A DNA stretch of 64,000 nucleotides from contig JAAOMT010000608.1 in NCBI GenBank assembly GCA_016748015.1, positions 186,001-250,000 of the forward strand, read 5' to 3'. This DNA is from Geosiphon pyriformis (taxonomy: Eukaryota > Glomeromycota > Glomeromycetes > Archaeosporales > Geosiphonaceae). Made by a program: the position numbers and the translations under genes. Positions 58,647 to 64,000 of the stretch are shown here, piece by piece. The notes under the pieces were generated by a model. The model was given only the letters and a program-made list of their open reading frames with translations. It ran no database searches and was not told where the DNA came from. Position 1 is the stretch's first letter. Every line of letters starts with the position of its first letter.

Positions 58647-60212
58647 TCAAATTCTGCCCTTTTGAGGAGCACTTAACTCTTTCTCACAACTAGCCATTGA
58701 TATTCCAAAATATGGCCCGAAATGATGCTCAAGAATTTTTATAGGATTCTTATTGATGCATTCCTAAAAAATGACATTCATCAATAAATTAATTGCGACT
58801 TTTAGATTGATGGAAAAGTTAAATCATTTAAGTATTCTACCTGATTTTCACTTTCTACATCTGCCTTCAATGGATCCTTTACAGGTTGACAAATTAAAAA
58901 TTTTCCATTCTGTCCACTGTTCCATATCTCAGTTCCAGCATGTAGATAAGGATCATATCCCGGGCCGATTGGAAGTCTGGGAATAGGATCATTCTGATTT
59001 GTAAAGCGGGTCACAGTGGCAATCGAGCTCAGATGTTTTGCAAATGCTGCATTACCAATTCGTGGTTTACCGAATGAGAACACAGCTATGATTAAAGGCC
59101 TTTTAAGTCTTTTATGGAGCGAAATTGCAGCGAATTCTGCTGCAACTATTGATTAAAAAATGTTTGAGCTTTGTTTTATTCGACCAAATTTATCAAATAA
59201 ACAAACAGATTAATAGAAATTCAAACAGACTAACCACCACCAAATCCATAACCATAAAATTGAACCGTATTCCATGACGGATGGTTATCAATTTGATTCA
59301 ACAAATCAGGGAGTCCATACGTTTCCCATTCAATATAATGCTCATACAATACTTGGTGTACTTTTGCACCATTTACCCCAGGAAAATCTATCCTTCCTGA
59401 ATTTTCCAAAGTCATAAATTCTTTCAAGTTTTCTTCATTTGCTCCGAAACCAACCAGGGCTAATGTATCTGCGGCGTCAGGTAATCCTGCTTTAACGGTC
59501 AAGTAATTTGAATAAAAATTTATCTCAACAAAATCATGCAAGAACCTAATTATGAATTCAAAGTAATCATGAAATACTTACGGTTAGCAAAAAGGAGTCT
59601 GCTGAAAATATACTCAGATGGACTTTTCATACTTTTGCGAATACAGTAGATTTTTTTGGCAGCTTTTGCATATTCTTTGATATATTTTGCTAAAATTTGT
59701 CCTGTAGTTGGATCAAATTCTTTTCCATTGCCCTTGTTATTGTTGAAAACATTATCTGAATATGTATTAAAACCGGGAAGATATCCTTCATCAACAATTT
59801 GGTCGGCGTTACTAAAATCCCAATTTATTGGAAAGGAACCATTTTGATCTTGGATATCATGAAAGTTGTCTGGAAAGGCAGAATCAATTTCCGTCGGATT
59901 ACTGGCGACTACTTCTCCCTTTGGGTTAAAGATCGCAGTCTCACTAATATCCGGTTGATTATTCATTAAATTAGCTTCTTGATCATTCAAAGATGTAAAA
60001 AAAAGATTTAATTTGGTCTCTTGATTAGGGTGGTATAAATTGAGTCCACTTTTAAACCTTAGTACATCATAAAGCTGAGAGTCATATGTATCTGGCCAGT
60101 TTGAATATTCCAAGATAGGTATTGCTTGAACCAGTAAAAGAAAACAATTTGGATAGAAAATCACGAGGCATATTATCGTATTGGAAATCAAGTTAAAAAT
60201 TAATATCGCCAT
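58647..60212 (-). CDS. Secreted lipase class 3-like protein L12, Ser-to-Gly pseudo-lipase
   Basis: Four exons: 60212-59582, 59489-59235, 59145-58841 and 58763-58647; 435 aa. A signal peptide spans about residues 1-30 (VIFYPNCFLLLVQA core). A linker of about 150 residues is rich in Asn, Asp, Pro and Phe. Motifs: YAKAAKKIYC, LALVGFGANEEN, FPGVNGAKVHQ, elbow GYGFGG with Gly where the close relative L10 has Ser (GYSLGG), FGKPRIGN, NDPIPRLP with Asp, YLHAGTEIW, and HHFGPYFG with His. The first intron follows AACC|GTAAGT. Overall domain wording is nearest to L10, so the Ser loss here looks separate from that in L1-L6. Confidence 0.88.
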
Positions 60213-60714
60213 GAAAAATTTTCACTTAAATATATAAGAAAGCTATTAAAGAAATTAGCAGTTGAAACATTATTTTTAAACATTTCTGATAGATTTCTAG
60301 ATAACGAGAGTCAATTCGTAAGTAAATATTTTGATTATTTTTTGATTGGCAAATTTTCTGCCTCATTAGCTAAATTTCTAAATATTTTTAAATAGTTTCG
60401 GAAACGAAAGTTTTAATATTTTTGGACAAAAGCCTATCTTTCTAATTTGAAATGAGGCATAATCAAGTATTCATATTAAAATAATCTTTATGCTCCGGTT
60501 GTTAAGAAAATTTTAATAAGTAAAATATATTATCTTTTAATTTTTAATGAAAGTAATATCTCATATAAATTCACGAATCCGCGATTAAAAGCTGGGAATA
60601 AAATTTTGATTCAATTATGAAAAAAATAAATAAAGATTTGTTAAAAATGTATTTATTAAGAATGAAATTGATGATCAAGGAAAATTTTATCAAATTAACT
60701 TTCTACATTATACA
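60213..60714. other. Intergenic between methyltransferase gene and L12
   Basis: Holds the 5' side of L12 and the 3' side of the methyltransferase gene; no other gene seen. Confidence 0.45.
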
Positions 60715-61972
60715 TTAATCCCGGCTCGCATCTTTGATTGGTTGTGCCCAAACTCGCCGAAAAATCATGTAGCTGTGATATTTGTCCAATTCTTCAATAA
60801 TATCTTGAAAAAAGTTTTCATACTCCTCATTTGTCATGTTTAAGGCAGGCATTAAAAATCCTTTTATCGATTGTCCGTTACGTCGAACATCTCTGGCACA
60901 AGCTTCACCTAATTTTCCACCCCAAAGGCCAGCGGGGCAATTTTGTTCCTTTATCTCAATTTTCCAGAAAAGTTCCGTTTCTCCGAGCCAGCTTGGTATC
61001 CGGTTCATAAACTTTTTTTCGAATCCTTTTGTCGGTAGAAATTGTTGCACTTAAATAAAAAAATATAAATTTTGACATTATTTCTCAAATTATAAATTGA
61101 TTTCGAAATATTAAATGAAAACTTTAAAATAATCCTTCTACCAGCTTCTACACCAATGGTCATGAGAGGTCCTTGATTCTGAAAGGTTGCTGGATAACCA
61201 GCAAGCTCGATGAATCCATTTTCCCTCGTTATTCTTGCTACTTCTTTGAAGATAAATCGATTCCATTCATCAATAGTAAAAGTTGTTCCAAGATTTCTCA
61301 AAAATATGTAATCAAAACTATTATCCTCAAACGGAATTGTTTCATACAGGCCGGCTTGAAAAAATGTTACGTTTGGTGGTTTGATTTGTTCGGGATAATT
61401 TTTCAGAATGTCGATCCCCACAAAAAAAGAATTTGGATATTCATTTGCCATCTCTAATGTCCAAGTACCTTCTCCACAACTTCAAATGGACATAATATCA
61501 GAAAAAGATTAACGAGAAATTTGGATAATGATAAAATTAACATACCATAAATCGAGTACTTTGATTCCTTTTTTTAGTCTCTCTTCGATCGGGGCGGAAA
61601 AGTTTGACTGGAAAACAAGTCTATGCAAGTAATGGAGGTCAATCATACCGTCTTGTTCTTGTAAATCATTCTATTATTTTGAAATTGTAATTGTGTTAAC
61701 ATAAAAAGTGATTAGATTTGATTTTACTTTAGTGAGAAACTTGCCTTATACAAATAGTTTGTATTCTCAGGATTTGAAAATTTTCTTTTTCCAATCAGTA
61801 GGGTATCAAGATTCGATGAATTGTTGATTACTTTTAAATGATTAACTTTTTGGAAAGGGAGATTGTAAAAAGATTATTTGATTTCAGGTGAACTCTACCT
61901 CAAGATTTAAAAAGTTTTCTAATTATTACCACTATTTCGTTTCGTTCGGATCTTTGTCATCTGGGCACCCAT
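60715..61972 (-). CDS. SAM-dependent class I methyltransferase, apparent 1-nt frameshift
   Basis: Five exons: 61972-61930, 61845-61745, 61670-61547, 61479-61142 and 61049-60715; about 313 aa if the frame is restored. The start MGAQMTKIR has an MG start and a basic stretch. Rossmann motifs: KVLDLCCGEGTW (motif I, SAM binding), FFVGIDI (motif II acidic residue), PFEDNSFDYIFLRN (motif IV), and ARITRENGFIEL (motif VI). This resembles the large methyltransferase family of Glomeromycotina; the substrate is unknown. The second intron uses a GC donor (AAG|GCAAGT). In exon 3 a run of six A (plus-strand t at about 61569-61574) puts the part before motif I one base out of frame with motif I itself. This is either a homopolymer sequencing error or a real disabling indel. 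Confidence 0.8.
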
Positions 61973-64000
61973 TGAGAAAAGCAATCAAAAAATAGAAATT
62001 ATCGGAGTTTCTTTTTAGTTTTGCAATTGAACTTTGATATAAAAAAACCTTTAGCTTCTTTATAGAATTTTGATGAAGTTACGCAAACTCTTACAAAAAT
62101 TTTGTCTACTTGGCGCAAATTTCTGTGTTGCTAAGTTATTGTTTGACGAAATCGCGTTATATGAACCGGTTAGAATTTTTGAAGCTAATCTTTTTGATAG
62201 TCTATTTCGAACAAATCGTTGGCAAAGTTTAAGTTCACGCCAACTTTTATGGTCCGTTCAAATTAAAAAGTTCTTTTTTTAAGTCTTTTTGTAACGATGG
62301 AGTTGAATGTAACCTTTGAACAAACAAAGACTGAATCTTAAAATGAATTTGTTATCTAAGCATGGCATTAGGTGTGCTACCTTCTTCGGTGAATTTTTTG
62401 CATAAAATTAAAACACAATTTTGGTTTTATTCGTGCGTTGAATAATACAAAAACTTTTAAATTCTTGTACCGAAAAGCAAAAATTTGACAATTTTTTGTA
62501 TTCAAGTATCAGTTCATATTTGATTGAGAATTTTTAATTCAGAACTTTTGAGCACCGACTATATCACATGCTTTGCTTTGATCAATCCACTTGAACCCAA
62601 AGGGTTTAAACAATAATTTGGTAATGTTTATGCTTATTACCAATACAAAAACTAATTTAGAAGATTGATATAAAAGATTTAAAAATCAGGGGTCTGAATA
62701 AAACTGGTTGATGGGTATTGTTTACTTTGAATAATTTTGTGATGACATAATATAACTGTTGAATGAAAATTTCGTTTCAAACACAAAATCAAATTTTTTG
62801 TGTTTTATTGTTTCAATTTAAAATTACATGTATTACAAAAATAGATGTACTTGAATTTTTTTTAATCCAATTGGCAATTTTAATTATAAGTACTTTTAAT
62901 AACAAAAAGATCTTAAAGAATTTATTTCACCAATATTTATTATTCAAAATCAAAATGATAATGCATAATTTTTAGTCAAGATTTAGTTCCAATTTTTAAA
63001 AGTAACTCAATAGAATATAATAACTGATTAAGAAATTTTTTCATTTTCTCAAAATGTTTTAAGTAACTAATTTGGAATATGTGAGAGTTTTAAAATCTTA
63101 ATGTTTTTGCATTTTGGAATGAAATTTTTATAAAATGATTTTTTAGTTGGGCAAAATAATTAGTTCAATTAAAGAAATAAAAAATTTGAATCATAATCTA
63201 TTTATTTCTTTTATTTCAATTTCAAATAGACATTAATCTTTAAAGACCAAAGTTTTGATCATTTTTGAAAATAATTTTTTTTTGCTTGTTTGGAAATCCT
63301 GGATATCTTTAACAAATTATCAATAAATTAAGGTTGACATGGGAGAATTCTATTGTTAATATCATGATTTGTGAAAGTGAAAACGTGTTCTTGATTCTAC
63401 TTAAAAAAACTATTTTATTATTATTATTTATATTGAGCATCTACATGAAAATGACTAAGCTTAAATATTTAAATTTATATAGATTTTTGGCGTTTTTCAC
63501 TTGAAACATCATGATATTCGTGTAATTAAATACAATAGGGCTTTTCATGCAAGATCTGTGTCGTCCGATTTTAGGCTTTCTCTCGTAGGATAAATTATTA
63601 CGGCATGCATGTACAGTATCTGAAATAATACTAAGAAGTGGCAAAAATTGGTTGGTTTAACAAAAAAAATTATTTCATTGTGAATGAAAAAGGAAATATA
63701 AAATATACAATCTTTTTGATACAGTTTAATATACATTATATATAAACTGTTAAATTTTCCCAGTCTTTGTTCGAATTTTTGGGAAAAAAGAATTGCATAA
63801 TATGTCATCGGTGAAACTAACTACATGTACATCCATTAAATCTGCATGCCAAGGCATGCTAAATTTGTATGATGATACACAAAATGTAAAAGAACAAAAT
63901 GTAATACGAATAAACCGTCCCTAAAAATATTTTTTAAACAGGATTTTTTTTGGTGATTAAACAAGATGATACGCAAACTTAGGGAGATTGAACTCGTTTC
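61973..64000. other. Intergenic, nothing recognised
   Basis: Short ORFs (for example 62070-62282, 62763-62975 and 63545-63808) have no signature, signal peptide or paralog in the window. No RNA gene seen. Confidence 0.5.

Noticed and set aside
1-64000. CRISPR arrays, bacterial operons, Shine-Dalgarno sites
   Set aside because: Spliced genes and absence of regularly spaced repeats show a eukaryotic nuclear sequence.

Overview
The window looks like nuclear DNA of a very AT-rich fungus. Genes are split by short GT-AG introns (about 50-130 bp), intergenic DNA is full of homopolymers and trinucleotide repeats, and there is a broken TKL-kinase/Sel1-repeat gene and a dead Tc1/mariner transposase. 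Together these fit an arbuscular mycorrhizal fungus (Glomeromycotina, Rhizophagus-like). The placement is inferred from gene style and composition, not from a database match.

The main content is a dispersed cluster of twelve class-3 lipase-like genes (called L1-L12 here), plus one relic, spread over 57 kb on both strands. I reconstructed all twelve by splicing, and every reading frame closes. They fall into two main types. L1-L6 have an N-terminal membrane anchor and a cysteine-rich tail. L7-L10 and L12 have a secretion signal, then a 100-170 residue Asn/Asp/Ser-rich stretch, then the lipase domain. L11 has a canonical sequence but a different exon layout. Introns lie at matching places and phases in L1-L10 and L12, notably inside the nucleophile elbow, so the family spread by DNA-level duplication.

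The striking point is that eight of the twelve (L1-L6, L8, L12) have glycine in place of the catalytic serine of the GxSxG elbow, while the Asp and His positions and the fold motifs remain. L7, L9, L10 and L11 keep Ser. The cluster therefore mixes probable active lipases with conserved pseudo-lipases, with at least one loss in the anchored group and apparently two more in the secreted group.

Layout: 0-9.7 kb holds AT-rich DNA, a lipase exon-1 relic and two related small secreted proteins facing apart. L1 is at 9.8-11.1 kb, and a membrane protein with a possible beta-solenoid exterior is at 12.5-14.1 kb. From 15.7 to 26.2 kb lies a large inverted repeat carrying L2 and L3 around an AT-rich core, with a 20-N gap flanked by an exact 324-bp repeat (probably an assembly error). 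A kinase/Sel1 fossil is at 27.9-29.2 kb, L4 at 31.2-32.7 kb, malonyl-CoA decarboxylase at 35.2-37.9 kb and L5 at 39.7-41.2 kb. A Tc1/mariner fossil lies at 41.8-42.7 kb, then L6-L12 run almost back to back at 43.1-60.2 kb, with an unknown gene at 57.5-58.5 kb. A methyltransferase with an apparent one-base frameshift follows at 60.7-62.0 kb. The remaining stretches show nothing I can name.
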